From Verrucomicrobiota bacterium (lineage in GTDB: Bacteria > Verrucomicrobiota > Verrucomicrobiia > Chthoniobacterales > Chthoniobacteraceae), in the NCBI GenBank assembly GCA_003402745.1, contig QQND01000003.1, positions 1 to 64,000 on the forward strand: a DNA stretch of 64,000 nucleotides. The letters are read 5' to 3'. A model generated the notes under the pieces. That model was not told the origin of the DNA, searched no databases, and saw nothing but the letters and a program-made list of their open reading frames with translations. Numbering within the stretch: the first letter of the stretch is position 1; every line of letters starts with the position of its first letter. Positions 18,745-27,356 of this stretch are shown here, piece after piece. The position numbers and the translations under genes were made by a program.

Positions 18745-19272
18745 GTGAATTCTCACTCCCCAGATTATCAGTGGTTCATCGAACAGGTCCGTCTGGAGCA
18801 GGCGGGCCTCCGGGTGTTTGTGCGCACCTTAGGGTTGCGCGCGGAGGCTGCGGATGATGTCGCGCAGGAGGCGTTCGTCGTGGCCTTCGAGAAACTCCAG
18901 ATATTTGAGCGGGGCACCAATTTCGGGGCGTGGGTGCGAACCATTGCCCGTTTTCTAGTCGGCAAGGAACTGCGTCGCGAAGATCGGCGTCAGCGACTGC
19001 TGGCGGAACATGTGGCCGAGATTCTATCCGCCGAAAATATCCCCGCCCCAGACGATACAACGGCGAAGGCCGAGGCGCTGAAGCTCTGCCTCAGAGAACT
19101 GCCAGAGCGCTGGCGAACTCTGGTCCAGCAGCGCTACTTTGAAAACCTCGCTCCCAGCGTGATCGCAAGCCACGAGGGCCGCTCGGCCAATGAGATTCGA
19201 CAGGCGCTCTTCCGCTTGCGCTCGGCGCTTCACGACTGCATCACCCGCCGAATCACCCGGCAAACAATCTGA
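18745..19272 (+). CDS. ECF sigma factor (Rhodopirellula/Verrucomicrobium type)
   Basis: A 175-residue RNA polymerase sigma factor from GTG 18745; the nearby ATG is out of frame and followed at once by TGA. Region 2 has DDVAQEAFVVAFEKL and FGAWVRTIARFLV. The linker is acidic. Region 4 has LPERWRTLVQQRYFENL and an HTH with IASHEGRSANEIRQALFRLR. It recruits RNA polymerase to a small set of promoters. The next gene, five bases away, encodes its likely membrane anti-sigma partner. The genes that follow make up a glycan-degradation cluster that is the probable regulon (inference). Confidence 0.9.
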   Translation: MNSHSPDYQWFIEQVRLEQAGLRVFVRTLGLRAEAADDVAQEAFVVAFEKLQIFERGTNFGAWVRTIARFLVGKELRREDRRQRLLAEHVAEILSAENIPAPDDTTAKAEALKLCLRELPERWRTLVQQRYFENLAPSVIASHEGRSANEIRQALFRLRSALHDCITRRITRQTI

Positions 19273-19277
19273 CATCT

Positions 19278-20321
19278 ATGGACCCGCACCCTATCCCCGA
19301 AGACTTGAACGTGTCCCTGACACGCGTGATCGAAGGAGAGACCGAGCCAAACGACGATGTACTCGTGGCGGAGCTTTTGCGGACCCGGGAAGACCAGCGC
19401 AACCAACTCCGGCAACAGCTTGAAATGGACGCGCTCCTGCGTCTGGAAGCTGAGCCGGCAGCGGAGGCCTTTGTGGAAGCCGTTTTCGACCGCACAAAGG
19501 GCTCGGCGGATGACGAGGCGTTTCTGCAGCGTGTAAAAAGGGCACTCCCTGGCTCGAGTGAAGTATCCGACGCTGCTCGCGCTTGGTCGGGTTGGCTGCA
19601 ATGGCGTCCGCTTGCGGCTGCGGTTACGGGACTGGTGCTCGGAACGCTTTGCACTTCAGTGGTGTTTGCCTATGCCGCGCCTTCACTGGGGAAAGTGATT
19701 ACGCTTTTGCAGGAGGGCTTTGAATCCGGGCCTGCGCCGTTGGTGACGGGTGTGCCGCTTGAAGCGGGAAAGTGGAGCGGGGACTACACGGAGGTCGTGC
19801 GCGAGCAGCTGGGAGTGAAGCCGGCGAGCGGAAAGAAGATGCTGCGCTTTTTGCGGGCGGACTTTGAGGGCAAGGTGAAGCCGGAGGGGAGTTACATCTC
19901 AGATGTCTATCAACTCATCGACCTGCGGCCTTATCGGCGGGAGTTCGCGGATGGCGGGGCGGTGGTGCAGCTGTCGGCGGCGTTCAATGCGTTCGCGTTT
20001 CCGGCGGAGGAAGCCTTTGGGTGCTCGGTGTCGATTCATGCCCTGAACGCAGAGACCGCGATGAATGGTTCCACGCGGATCGGAGAAATATTACTCACCG
20101 ATTGCCTTGCGATGGCCCGCAACAGCCGTTTGAAAATGGATCGCGACCCCGCGACATGGCAGGGCTTGAACGCGGAGTTGAGGCTGCCGTTTGATACGGA
20201 GTTCCTGCTCATCCGAATCGGTCTGGAGCACTCGAACAAAGCCAAACGCCGCGTGACCTTTGACGGCCATTACCTGGACGGTGTCCGCCTGACTCTGGCT
20301 CGGCGCGCGCAACTGCCTTGA
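19278..20321 (+). CDS. One-TM anti-sigma/FecR-like protein with periplasmic jelly-roll domain
   Basis: A 347-residue protein. A cytoplasmic N-terminus (1-109) has the helical pattern LVAELLRTREDQRNQLRQQL and MDALLRLE, typical of the short domain that pairs with PVC ECF sigmas; no zinc-binding HxxxCxxC is present. One TM helix covers about 110-132. The periplasmic part (about 140-345) begins LLQEGFESG and ends HYLDGVRLTLARR. It contains GKWSGDYTEVV and GKKMLRFLRADF, the pattern of a CBM/concanavalin-like jelly roll. No FecR domain is seen. I infer that it holds the sigma factor and senses a sugar polymer or its fragments outside. The glycan link comes from the fold and the downstream genes. 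Confidence 0.7.
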   Translation: MDPHPIPEDLNVSLTRVIEGETEPNDDVLVAELLRTREDQRNQLRQQLEMDALLRLEAEPAAEAFVEAVFDRTKGSADDEAFLQRVKRALPGSSEVSDAARAWSGWLQWRPLAAAVTGLVLGTLCTSVVFAYAAPSLGKVITLLQEGFESGPAPLVTGVPLEAGKWSGDYTEVVREQLGVKPASGKKMLRFLRADFEGKVKPEGSYISDVYQLIDLRPYRREFADGGAVVQLSAAFNAFAFPAEEAFGCSVSIHALNAETAMNGSTRIGEILLTDCLAMARNSRLKMDRDPATWQGLNAELRLPFDTEFLLIRIGLEHSNKAKRRVTFDGHYLDGVRLTLARRAQLP

Positions 20322-20353
20322 GGTCAAGAACTCAGCTCAAACGCATTTTGGAT

Positions 20354-20413
20354 ATGCACATGAAACAGAAAGTCCTTACCAAGCAAATTATCCCTCTTTT
20401 GATTTTCAAATGA
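20354..20413 (+). CDS. Possible 19-residue upstream ORF coupled to the DUF1552 gene
   Basis: A short frame ATG-CAC-ATG-AAA to TGA encodes MHMKQKVLTKQIIPLLIFK. Its stop overlaps the ATG of the DUF1552 gene (ATGA, 20410-20413). It lacks a strong ribosome site. It may be a leader peptide for translational coupling, or chance. Confidence 0.3.
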   Translation: MHMKQKVLTKQIIPLLIFK

Positions 20414-21687
20414 ACCTTGCAAAAATCATTCATCGTCGCCAATTCCTGCGCGCCGCGGGCGCATTCATCGCGCTGCCGATGCTCGAGTCATTTCAATCAC
20501 GAGCCGTTGCCTCTGCGGCGGGCAGCGTGCCGAAGGCCAGCCGGCTTGTCTGTATTGGTGCCGAACTCGGCATGCACACGCCGGCCCTGTATCCAAAGAA
20601 CGTGGGCGCTGATTACGAGATGACTCGCACGTTGCAGCCCCTGGAGGCTATGCGCGAGGATTTCACGCTCTTTTCCGGCCTCGATCATCGCGCTAGCGGT
20701 GCCCATGGCGGCTGGCGCAACTACCTGCTCGGGCCGAAGCTGGTCGGCTCAGTATCACTGGACCAGCAGGTAGCCGCGAAGATCGGGGATGCCACGCGTT
20801 TCTCCTCCTTTGTGCTCTCCGCAGGTGGCGGTCCTCAGATGTGCTTCACCCAGAACGGCGTGGCTTTGCCTGCGATCGACCGGCCCAGTTTGTTTTACAA
20901 AAAAATGTTCGCCTCGGACTCGGACCGCAAGCGCACCGAGCATCTGCTAACGAGCGGACGCAGTGCCTTGGATTACGTGCTGGAGGATGCCAGGTCGCTC
21001 CAGCGACAGGTCTCGGGTGCCGACAAGGACAAGCTGGAGGAATATTTCACGTCCCTGCGCGAAGTCGAACACCGGATCGGCAAGCACCTCAGCCACGCCA
21101 ATGATCCCGTGCCGAAGGTGGACTACAAACTGCCCGACGCCGATCCGCTCGCCTCAAATCTGCTCATCGAGTGTGAGTCAGTGATGTATGACCTCATCGC
21201 CCTGGCGTTGCAGACAGACTCATCCCGCGTGCTCTCGATGAGTCTGCGCGGCGGCGGCGAGGTCTTCACCATTGGCGGGGAGATGCTGCGCTTCGGCTAC
21301 CACGCGCTGTCGCATCATGGCAATGACCCCGAAAAGATCGCGGAACTCACCAAGATCGATGCCGAGCACATGAAGTCCTTCGCGAAGTTCATCGCGCAGC
21401 TCAAGACGAAGACCGATGCCGAGGGCCGTCCGCTGCTGGATAGCACCATCGTCATGTGGGGCACCGGGATGGGCGATGCGAGCCGGCACTCAAACCAGGA
21501 TCTCCCCATCGTCATCGCAGGCGGCGGCTTCAAGCATGGGCGTCACCTCAACTTTCAGCGCACCGACTCGGCGGAAAAGGATCTGCTGCTAGGGGATTTG
21601 TTCATCAGTCTGCAGCGGCAACTTGGCATCGAATGCCAGAGCTTTGCGCAGGCCAAACGAGGATTGGATGAGGTCCTCTATGTTTAA
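20410..21687 (+). CDS. DUF1552 protein with Tat-like signal
   Basis: A 425-residue protein. The N-terminus HRRQFLRAAGAFIALPMLES resembles a twin-arginine signal, so it is probably exported folded with a cofactor or metal. The body matches the DUF1552 family: RLVCIGAELGMHTPALYP, MREDFTLFSGLDHRASGAHGG, LDQQVAAKIG, STIVMWGTGMGDASRHSNQDLPIVIAGGG (given here in part) and a distal HGRHLNFQ. The family is common in PVC and myxobacterial genomes, nearly always beside a DUF1592 protein. The arrangement resembles an alkaline-phosphatase/DUF1501-like fold, but no reaction is established. The downstream DUF1592 gene overlaps its 3' end by 8 bp. Confidence 0.88.
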   Translation: MNLAKIIHRRQFLRAAGAFIALPMLESFQSRAVASAAGSVPKASRLVCIGAELGMHTPALYPKNVGADYEMTRTLQPLEAMREDFTLFSGLDHRASGAHGGWRNYLLGPKLVGSVSLDQQVAAKIGDATRFSSFVLSAGGGPQMCFTQNGVALPAIDRPSLFYKKMFASDSDRKRTEHLLTSGRSALDYVLEDARSLQRQVSGADKDKLEEYFTSLREVEHRIGKHLSHANDPVPKVDYKLPDADPLASNLLIECESVMYDLIALALQTDSSRVLSMSLRGGGEVFTIGGEMLRFGYHALSHHGNDPEKIAELTKIDAEHMKSFAKFIAQLKTKTDAEGRPLLDSTIVMWGTGMGDASRHSNQDLPIVIAGGGFKHGRHLNFQRTDSAEKDLLLGDLFISLQRQLGIECQSFAQAKRGLDEVLYV

Positions 21688-24352
21688 CCGATTGACCTCC
21701 CTCGCGCTGCCCTTATTGGGACTGGCGTCCGTGCAGCTCACTGCTGCCGAGCCGCTTCCAGAGGCCGCGCTCACGTTCTTCAGCAACTACTGCCTCGACT
21801 GCCACGATAGCTCATCCGCCAAGGGCGAGATCAATCTGGACATCGCCACCGCAGCCTGGACCAAGCCGGACTTCGCGCGCCTCATGGAACGGGTCCATCA
21901 GGCGATCAGCAAAGGGGAAATGCCGCCGAAGAAAAAACAGCGCCCACCTCAGGCCGACAGCCACGCGCTGCTCGCGTGGTTGGATGACAGCCTGGTCCGG
22001 CAGGTGCCGCCCCACCGCACCACCTTTCGCCGCCTGAGCCGCGCCGAATATGCCAGCACAATTCGCAAAACGCTCGGCATCCAGTTCGTGCTGCCGCCCG
22101 GATTCCCCGAAGACACGTTATCGCACGGCTTCGACAATGTGGCCGAGGCCTTGGTGCTTTCGCCACCGTTGCTGGAAGCGTATGCGGAAAGCGCCGCGCT
22201 CGTCGCGGATCAGTTCTTTCCACCACCGAAGCCGCCCCTGCCACCGAGTCGTCTCGTGCGGGTCACTCCGCAAGGCATGTCCGGCGGAGATGCATACGGC
22301 CCAAAGAATTTGATCGTCGATGGCCGGATGCGGCTCGCTCTGGCTGGCTATCATGGCTCGACCACGGCGGCCCAATTCGAAGCCAAAGGGTCGGGCGTGT
22401 ACCGCATCAAGCTCACGGGGTCCGCCTTCAAGCCCGAGGCGGGACAGCCGATGACGCTCGAGATTGTCTCTGGCACCTACCCAAACTTGCGCAAGCTCAT
22501 GAGCTTTCCGATCACCTCGGAAAAGACTCAGGAGTTCACGGTGGAAGCGCCGATTTATGACGGTCACAGTGTCACCCTCATGTTTGCTGATTCCCCGAAC
22601 AAGGGCATCAATGCGAACTTCCCCACCCCGAAATTGCCCGACGAACTGCGCACCAGACTCGCGCGGTATCCCCGTCTCTGCGCGGCCTTGCTCACCTTGC
22701 ACGACGAGGTCGCCGGGGCCGATGGAAAGGCGGAGTTGTCGCTGCGCTTTCCTCCTGGCGTCTCGTTCGAGACAAAAAAAGTCATCGTCATCAGGGGAAT
22801 GGAGCAAGCCATGGCCCGCAGCGATCTCGACACCAGCAAGGCCACCAACGAGAACATCGAACGGCTCGTGGAAGCGATCATGGCGTCGGACGGGAGTGGG
22901 AATTTCAAGCTGCACTCCTATGTGGAGTCGTGGATTCGCCAGTGCTACAGCGAAGGCCCGGCCATCGACATTCACGCGCTGGAAATCGAAGGCCCCTTCG
23001 CGCCCGTCGAAGATGATCGCGACCAACTCGCCCGTCGGCTGCAAATGAAACTCTTCGGCAAGCGGCCACCTAAGATGGAAGACGCAGCGTGGCTGGAAGC
23101 CTGCGTCACGCGGATGCTGCGCGCCGCCTACCGCCGTGACGCCGCGCCCGAGGAAACGCGGCGTTTGCTCTCCCAATTAGCCTCCACTCGCGCGGGCGGC
23201 GGCTCGCTCGACGACGCCTTCCATCTGGCATTACGGACCGTCTTGATTTCACCGCACTTCCTCTATCGCGAGACCGCCGACCGCAGCTTTGACAGCTACG
23301 AACTCGCCGCGCGTCTGTCTTACATGCTCACCCAAGGACCGCCGGATGAACCGCTGCGAGCCGCTGCTGGTGACGGCAGCCTCGCCAAGCCAGATACGCT
23401 TCGATCCCACGCCACGCGCCTGCTCACGAGCGCGGATGCTGCGGTCTTCATCGACAGCTTCACCAGCCAGTGGCTCGGCACCCGCGCGCTGCCGAGCATC
23501 ATGCCCGATCCTTCGCTCTCCCGTTCCTTTTCCTCCAATCACTCCACCGGCATGGCGCAGGAAGCGAATCTCTTCGTGGCGGAGATGCTACGCGATAATC
23601 TGCCGCTCACCGACTTCATCAAGCCGGACTTTACCCATGTGAACCCGCCCCTCGGCCACCAGCTCTACAAACTCCCGGACATTCCCAAGCCCGACAGGCG
23701 GAACTCGAGCACGATGATGCGCGTGAGCCTGCCTCGCGACGGGCGTCCCGGCGGCCTTCTGGGCATGGCCGGAGTGATGATGGCCACCGCGAATGGCGTG
23801 GACACCCAACCCGTCGTGCGTGGGAAATGGGTGCTGGAAAACATCCTCGGCGATGCGCCGCCACCCCCACCGGCATCGGTGCCCGCCATCACGCCTGACA
23901 CGCGCGGTGCAAAAACAATCCGCGACCTCATGAAGGCGCACACCAGCGAGGAGAAGTGCGCCGGCTGCCACAAAAAACTCGATCCCATCGGCTTCGTGCT
24001 GGAGAACTACGACGCCATCGGCCAATGGCGCGATGTTTACCCCATCCACACGGCTGGCCCCAAAGGTAGCACCGTCATCAAGCCCGGCCCACCCGTAGAC
24101 GCCACCTCGACGATGCCTGACGGCACCCCGCTCAAGGATGTGCTCGACCTCAAAAACTATGTCGTCGCGCACATCGACCAGTTTTCCGGCTGTCTCGCTG
24201 AGAAGCTCTTCCTCTACGGCACCGGTCGAGTTCCCGACTACGCCGAGCGCAAGTCGCTCCATCTCGCCGCCAACAAAGTGCTGCAGGAAAAAGGCGGCTT
24301 CCGCGGTCTACTGCTCGCCGTGATTGAGAGCGAAGCCTTCAGGACAAGGTAA
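21680..24352 (+). CDS. DUF1592/DUF1588/DUF1585 planctomycete-type diheme cytochrome protein
   Basis: About 890 residues from ATG 21680, behind GAGG six bases upstream; ATG 21668 is an alternative. A signal peptide ends near LTAAEP. A first heme motif CLDCHD (C38, C41, H42) sits in a PSCyt-type domain. The DUF1587/1595/1592/1588 region follows, with FRRLSRAEYASTIRKTLG, ISPHFLYRE, LAARLSYML and GGLLGMAGVMMATANG. A second motif CAGCHKKLDP (C760, C763, H764) precedes a DUF1585 end with CLAEKLFLYGTGR. It is a secreted or periplasmic c-type cytochrome that works with the overlapping DUF1552 protein. The physiological role of the pair is unknown. Confidence 0.9.
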   Translation: MFNRLTSLALPLLGLASVQLTAAEPLPEAALTFFSNYCLDCHDSSSAKGEINLDIATAAWTKPDFARLMERVHQAISKGEMPPKKKQRPPQADSHALLAWLDDSLVRQVPPHRTTFRRLSRAEYASTIRKTLGIQFVLPPGFPEDTLSHGFDNVAEALVLSPPLLEAYAESAALVADQFFPPPKPPLPPSRLVRVTPQGMSGGDAYGPKNLIVDGRMRLALAGYHGSTTAAQFEAKGSGVYRIKLTGSAFKPEAGQPMTLEIVSGTYPNLRKLMSFPITSEKTQEFTVEAPIYDGHSVTLMFADSPNKGINANFPTPKLPDELRTRLARYPRLCAALLTLHDEVAGADGKAELSLRFPPGVSFETKKVIVIRGMEQAMARSDLDTSKATNENIERLVEAIMASDGSGNFKLHSYVESWIRQCYSEGPAIDIHALEIEGPFAPVEDDRDQLARRLQMKLFGKRPPKMEDAAWLEACVTRMLRAAYRRDAAPEETRRLLSQLASTRAGGGSLDDAFHLALRTVLISPHFLYRETADRSFDSYELAARLSYMLTQGPPDEPLRAAAGDGSLAKPDTLRSHATRLLTSADAAVFIDSFTSQWLGTRALPSIMPDPSLSRSFSSNHSTGMAQEANLFVAEMLRDNLPLTDFIKPDFTHVNPPLGHQLYKLPDIPKPDRRNSSTMMRVSLPRDGRPGGLLGMAGVMMATANGVDTQPVVRGKWVLENILGDAPPPPPASVPAITPDTRGAKTIRDLMKAHTSEEKCAGCHKKLDPIGFVLENYDAIGQWRDVYPIHTAGPKGSTVIKPGPPVDATSTMPDGTPLKDVLDLKNYVVAHIDQFSGCLAEKLFLYGTGRVPDYAERKSLHLAANKVLQEKGGFRGLLLAVIESEAFRTR

Positions 24353-24378
24353 ACAAAACACATTCCAAAGAACATTGT

Positions 24379-25500
24379 ATGAAACACACCCTCGCCCTCC
24401 TCACCACCCTCCTTCTCGCACCGCTGGCCGCGCTGCAGGCCGCCGACATTGAACTCACCGAGACGGTCCAGCTTCCGGAATGTCATAGTGTCAACTGGGT
24501 GCGTGACTGGGTGAAAGATCATCCCGAGTTAGTCGGTGCAGGCTGGGAGCAATTGCACGATGCCTCCAGGCCGGCGGCGGAGAAGCCAGCTCCTCGGAGT
24601 TGGGTCTGGAATATCTCCGAGGCTCAATGGACCGAGGCCGTAAAACAAAAGGGCGAAGGCAAACGCGAGGAGGTGAAACTCCAGCTCTGGCTGCCCTCTG
24701 GCGTGGAGGTGATCAGGGGCGTCGTCGCGGTCTCCGGCCACGGTAGCGGCGAGGCACTTTACCGACATCCCGCACTGCGGAAGCTCGCGGGCGAACTCCA
24801 CCTCGCCATCTTCAAGTTCAACGGCAACCCGATGCAACGCGGCTTTTGGCCGACGAGCTTGCTTTACCAGCAGCTCAAAGATTTTGGCGTGAAGACGAAT
24901 CATCCGGAGTTGGAACACGCGCCGTTGTTCCTCTACGGCCATTCCAGCGCCGTCGGTTTCTCCGCGCTGTTCGCCGCCGAGCAGAGTGATCGTATCTGGG
25001 GCTGGGTGGCCATGCGCGCGGGCTACACCTTTCAAATCTATCAGCCTGGCGCGGCGAAGGCGCCTGGGCTGGTTATGTTCGGCGAGGAAGACAAATTCTT
25101 CGCCAATGATCATCGGGCCGAAACGCTCGCCCTCGTGCCGATGATGCGAAAGCATCACAACGCAGCATGGAATCTCGTGGTTGAGCCGAAGACCGGTCAC
25201 GGTCCCAGCGAGAAAACCTGGCCGCTGGTGTTTTCGTTTCTGCGGCATACGTTCGAAGCAAGAATCCCGGCGGCTGCCGATGCGCGCAAGGGGCCGGTCA
25301 AGCTCAACACGCTCGCCATGGAGAACGGCCATCTCGGCCAAAACTGGGATGCGGCCAAAGGCGGCTATCAGAATCTGTCCACCAAGCCATTTGCCACATT
25401 CGTCGGCGACAAGGCGACCGCCTCATGGCTCATCAACGCCGCCTACGCCGCCGACTGGCTGGCGTTTCAGCGCGATGGCGAAGTCAGGAACTCGAAATAA
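24379..25500 (+). CDS. Secreted alpha/beta hydrolase
   Basis: A 373-residue exported protein. The signal peptide MKHTLALLTTLLLAPLAALQ is nearly the same as in the next gene. The alpha/beta-hydrolase core has GVVAVSGHGSGEALY, the nucleophile elbow YGHSSAVGFS (S189), LVMFGEEDKFF as the likely acid strand and EPKTGHGPS as the histidine loop. It resembles secreted esterase or dienelactone-hydrolase-like proteins of PVC bacteria. An esterase acting on acyl groups of a polysaccharide is plausible given its place between the DUF1592 gene (26 bp before) and a SASA-type esterase (9 bp after), but the substrate is not shown. Confidence 0.75.
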   Translation: MKHTLALLTTLLLAPLAALQAADIELTETVQLPECHSVNWVRDWVKDHPELVGAGWEQLHDASRPAAEKPAPRSWVWNISEAQWTEAVKQKGEGKREEVKLQLWLPSGVEVIRGVVAVSGHGSGEALYRHPALRKLAGELHLAIFKFNGNPMQRGFWPTSLLYQQLKDFGVKTNHPELEHAPLFLYGHSSAVGFSALFAAEQSDRIWGWVAMRAGYTFQIYQPGAAKAPGLVMFGEEDKFFANDHRAETLALVPMMRKHHNAAWNLVVEPKTGHGPSEKTWPLVFSFLRHTFEARIPAAADARKGPVKLNTLAMENGHLGQNWDAAKGGYQNLSTKPFATFVGDKATASWLINAAYAADWLAFQRDGEVRNSK

Positions 25501-25509
25501 AATAATCAC

Positions 25510-27327
25510 ATGAAACACGCTCTCACCGTTGCCTGTATCTTTTTGAAATCAGCTTGGCAGGCTGTTTGCCGCCCTTTTTCGGAACAGTTTCGTCGTCTAT
25601 CTACGCTGCGCTCCGGTTCCCTTCGGTCGGCCCTCACCGCCCTGCTGCTGGCGCCGCTGGCCTCGACCCAAGGGGCGCCGCCTGATGGCGCAATCTTCCT
25701 GGGAGCCGAGCAGGCGAATATGCTCAAGCCTGGGGCCGAAAGTGCTCCAGTGAAAGCCAAGCCCGTGCCAGTGCTCGATGGCGATGGGTTTCCGGTGCAT
25801 CAAGTGGTGCAGTCCTTCGCGCCGGAGGCGGGAGCGTTGTCTTGGGAGGTGGAGGTTCCCAAGGCCGGCCGCTATCTTGCGACGCTGGAGTTCAGTCACA
25901 CGAGACATGGCAATGCCTTCGAGTTGCGGTGCGGGACGCAGAAGCTTGCGGGCTTCGTGCCGGACACGAGAGGCGGTCTGGCTTTGTTTGAAATGGGAAC
26001 ATTGGACCTCGCCGCAGGTTTGCAAACGGTGGCGCTGCTGAACACCACGACCGTGGACAAGACATGGATGGCCGTCGGTTCCGTCTATCTGCGCCCCATC
26101 GACCAGCAGGCGATGACGAAGCCGCAGATTCGCGCGGCCATTGCGAAGCTGAAGCCGCGCAAGCTGCCGACAGAACTGCTCATGCCAATCGTGTTCAGCG
26201 ATCACATGGTGCTCCAGCGCGACATGCCAGTGCCAGTGTGGGGCCGCACGGTGCCCGGTGCAGACATCTCCGTGAAGTTTGCCGGACAAACAAAGCAGGT
26301 CAGGACCGATGCCGAAGGCCGCTGGACAGTGAAGCTCGACCCGCTGAAGGCGGGCGGTCCGTTTGAACTCGAAGTGGGTGATGGCACCAAAACCTTGCAT
26401 TTCACCGATGTGCTCGTCGGCGAGGTGTGGTTCGGCTCGGGCCAGTCGAACATGGAAGTGGCGGTCAAGTTCCTGCCGCAATTTACCAAATCCGGCGCCC
26501 CCTTCGAATGCGACGAGGACACGAAGCAAGTGCTCGAGAATGGCGTGCATCCACAGATCCGCATCTCGGCCATCACCCGCGACCGCAACAAGACTCCGGC
26601 GTGGTTCGCGCTCACCCGCGAGAACTGTCTCGATGTGCCCGCCTTGATGTCCTGCGCCGCCGTCTTGCTGCGGCAGAAGCTCAACGTGCCTATCGGTATC
26701 GTCGTGCGGTGCGAGAGTTCATCCTCCTCGGGCATCTGGCTCAGCCGCGACACCGTGGAGGGCGATGCGGAGATTCAGCGCCAGATTCGCGAGTATACGG
26801 AGAACCTGTATCCACAGCTCGCAGCTGATTATCCTGATAAGGTGAAGGCGTGGGAAGCGGCTGTGATTCAGGCGCAAGCTCAAGGCAAAGGTCTGCCCGC
26901 TAAACCCTGGGCACCGGCGCTTCCTGGCGGTCTTCCCGCGTCGTTCTTCAGCGAAGGACACTTCGAAAATTATGGTGCGAATTATCCTTTGCGCATCGCC
27001 AACCTGGCTCCGTTCGCCGTGCGCGGCATCGTGTGGGATCAGGGCGAAAGTGGCACGGGCATCGCAGGCGCGGATCAAACCGCCGTGATGCCCGCTCTCG
27101 TGAGATCATGGAGAACTGCGTGGGGAATGAGCGCTTTGCCTTTCATCTATGTGAACAAAAAGAATTTCACCACCGCGCACCGTGATGCGTTGGCAATGCT
27201 CCCGCACACAGCACGCGCCGAACACGAGGGCTTGAGCACAATCAACCACCCACCCGACAAAGCCGCGTATGCGCGGCGCATCGTCGAGCAGATGGAACAA
27301 CTCGTTTATCAGCCCGCGACGCGGTGA
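25510..27327 (+). CDS. Sialate O-acetylesterase-like (SASA) protein with N-terminal CBM-like domain
   Basis: A 605-residue protein. Its signal peptide is interrupted by an in-frame insert of 37 codons (see 25519-25639). A CBM-like beta domain (about 62-195) has WEVEVPKAGRYLATLEF. The SASA/SGNH esterase begins at LMPIVFSDHMVLQRDMPVPVWG (given in part) with WGRTVPGADISV, and the catalytic serine is S313 in FGSGQSNMEV. WDQGESGTGIAGAD is the block with the conserved QGE. The last block reads TINHPPDKAAYARR; the usual Asp two before the His of DxHP is not there. The likely role is removing acetyl groups from a polysaccharide ahead of the lyase encoded next. Confidence 0.82.
   Translation: MKHALTVACIFLKSAWQAVCRPFSEQFRRLSTLRSGSLRSALTALLLAPLASTQGAPPDGAIFLGAEQANMLKPGAESAPVKAKPVPVLDGDGFPVHQVVQSFAPEAGALSWEVEVPKAGRYLATLEFSHTRHGNAFELRCGTQKLAGFVPDTRGGLALFEMGTLDLAAGLQTVALLNTTTVDKTWMAVGSVYLRPIDQQAMTKPQIRAAIAKLKPRKLPTELLMPIVFSDHMVLQRDMPVPVWGRTVPGADISVKFAGQTKQVRTDAEGRWTVKLDPLKAGGPFELEVGDGTKTLHFTDVLVGEVWFGSGQSNMEVAVKFLPQFTKSGAPFECDEDTKQVLENGVHPQIRISAITRDRNKTPAWFALTRENCLDVPALMSCAAVLLRQKLNVPIGIVVRCESSSSSGIWLSRDTVEGDAEIQRQIREYTENLYPQLAADYPDKVKAWEAAVIQAQAQGKGLPAKPWAPALPGGLPASFFSEGHFENYGANYPLRIANLAPFAVRGIVWDQGESGTGIAGADQTAVMPALVRSWRTAWGMSALPFIYVNKKNFTTAHRDALAMLPHTARAEHEGLSTINHPPDKAAYARRIVEQMEQLVYQPATR
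25519..25639 (+). repeat. 111-bp in-frame insertion flanked by 10-bp near-identical direct repeats
   Basis: GCTCTCACCG (25519-25528) and GCCCTCACCG (25630-25639) match at 9 of 10 bases and are exactly 111 bp apart. Deleting one copy and the sequence between leaves MKHALTALLLAPLASTQGA. That is a clean signal peptide close to the one of the preceding gene. The insert codes for a charged stretch without similarity to the rest of the protein. It looks like a small mobile or REP-like repeat with a target duplication. Confidence 0.55.
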
Positions 27328-27356
27328 GACTCACATTATTTTACCTTGGACTCATC

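Noticed and set aside
22118-23176. A 352-codon minus-strand frame
   Set aside because: Opposite the DUF1592 gene; composition is shadow-like.
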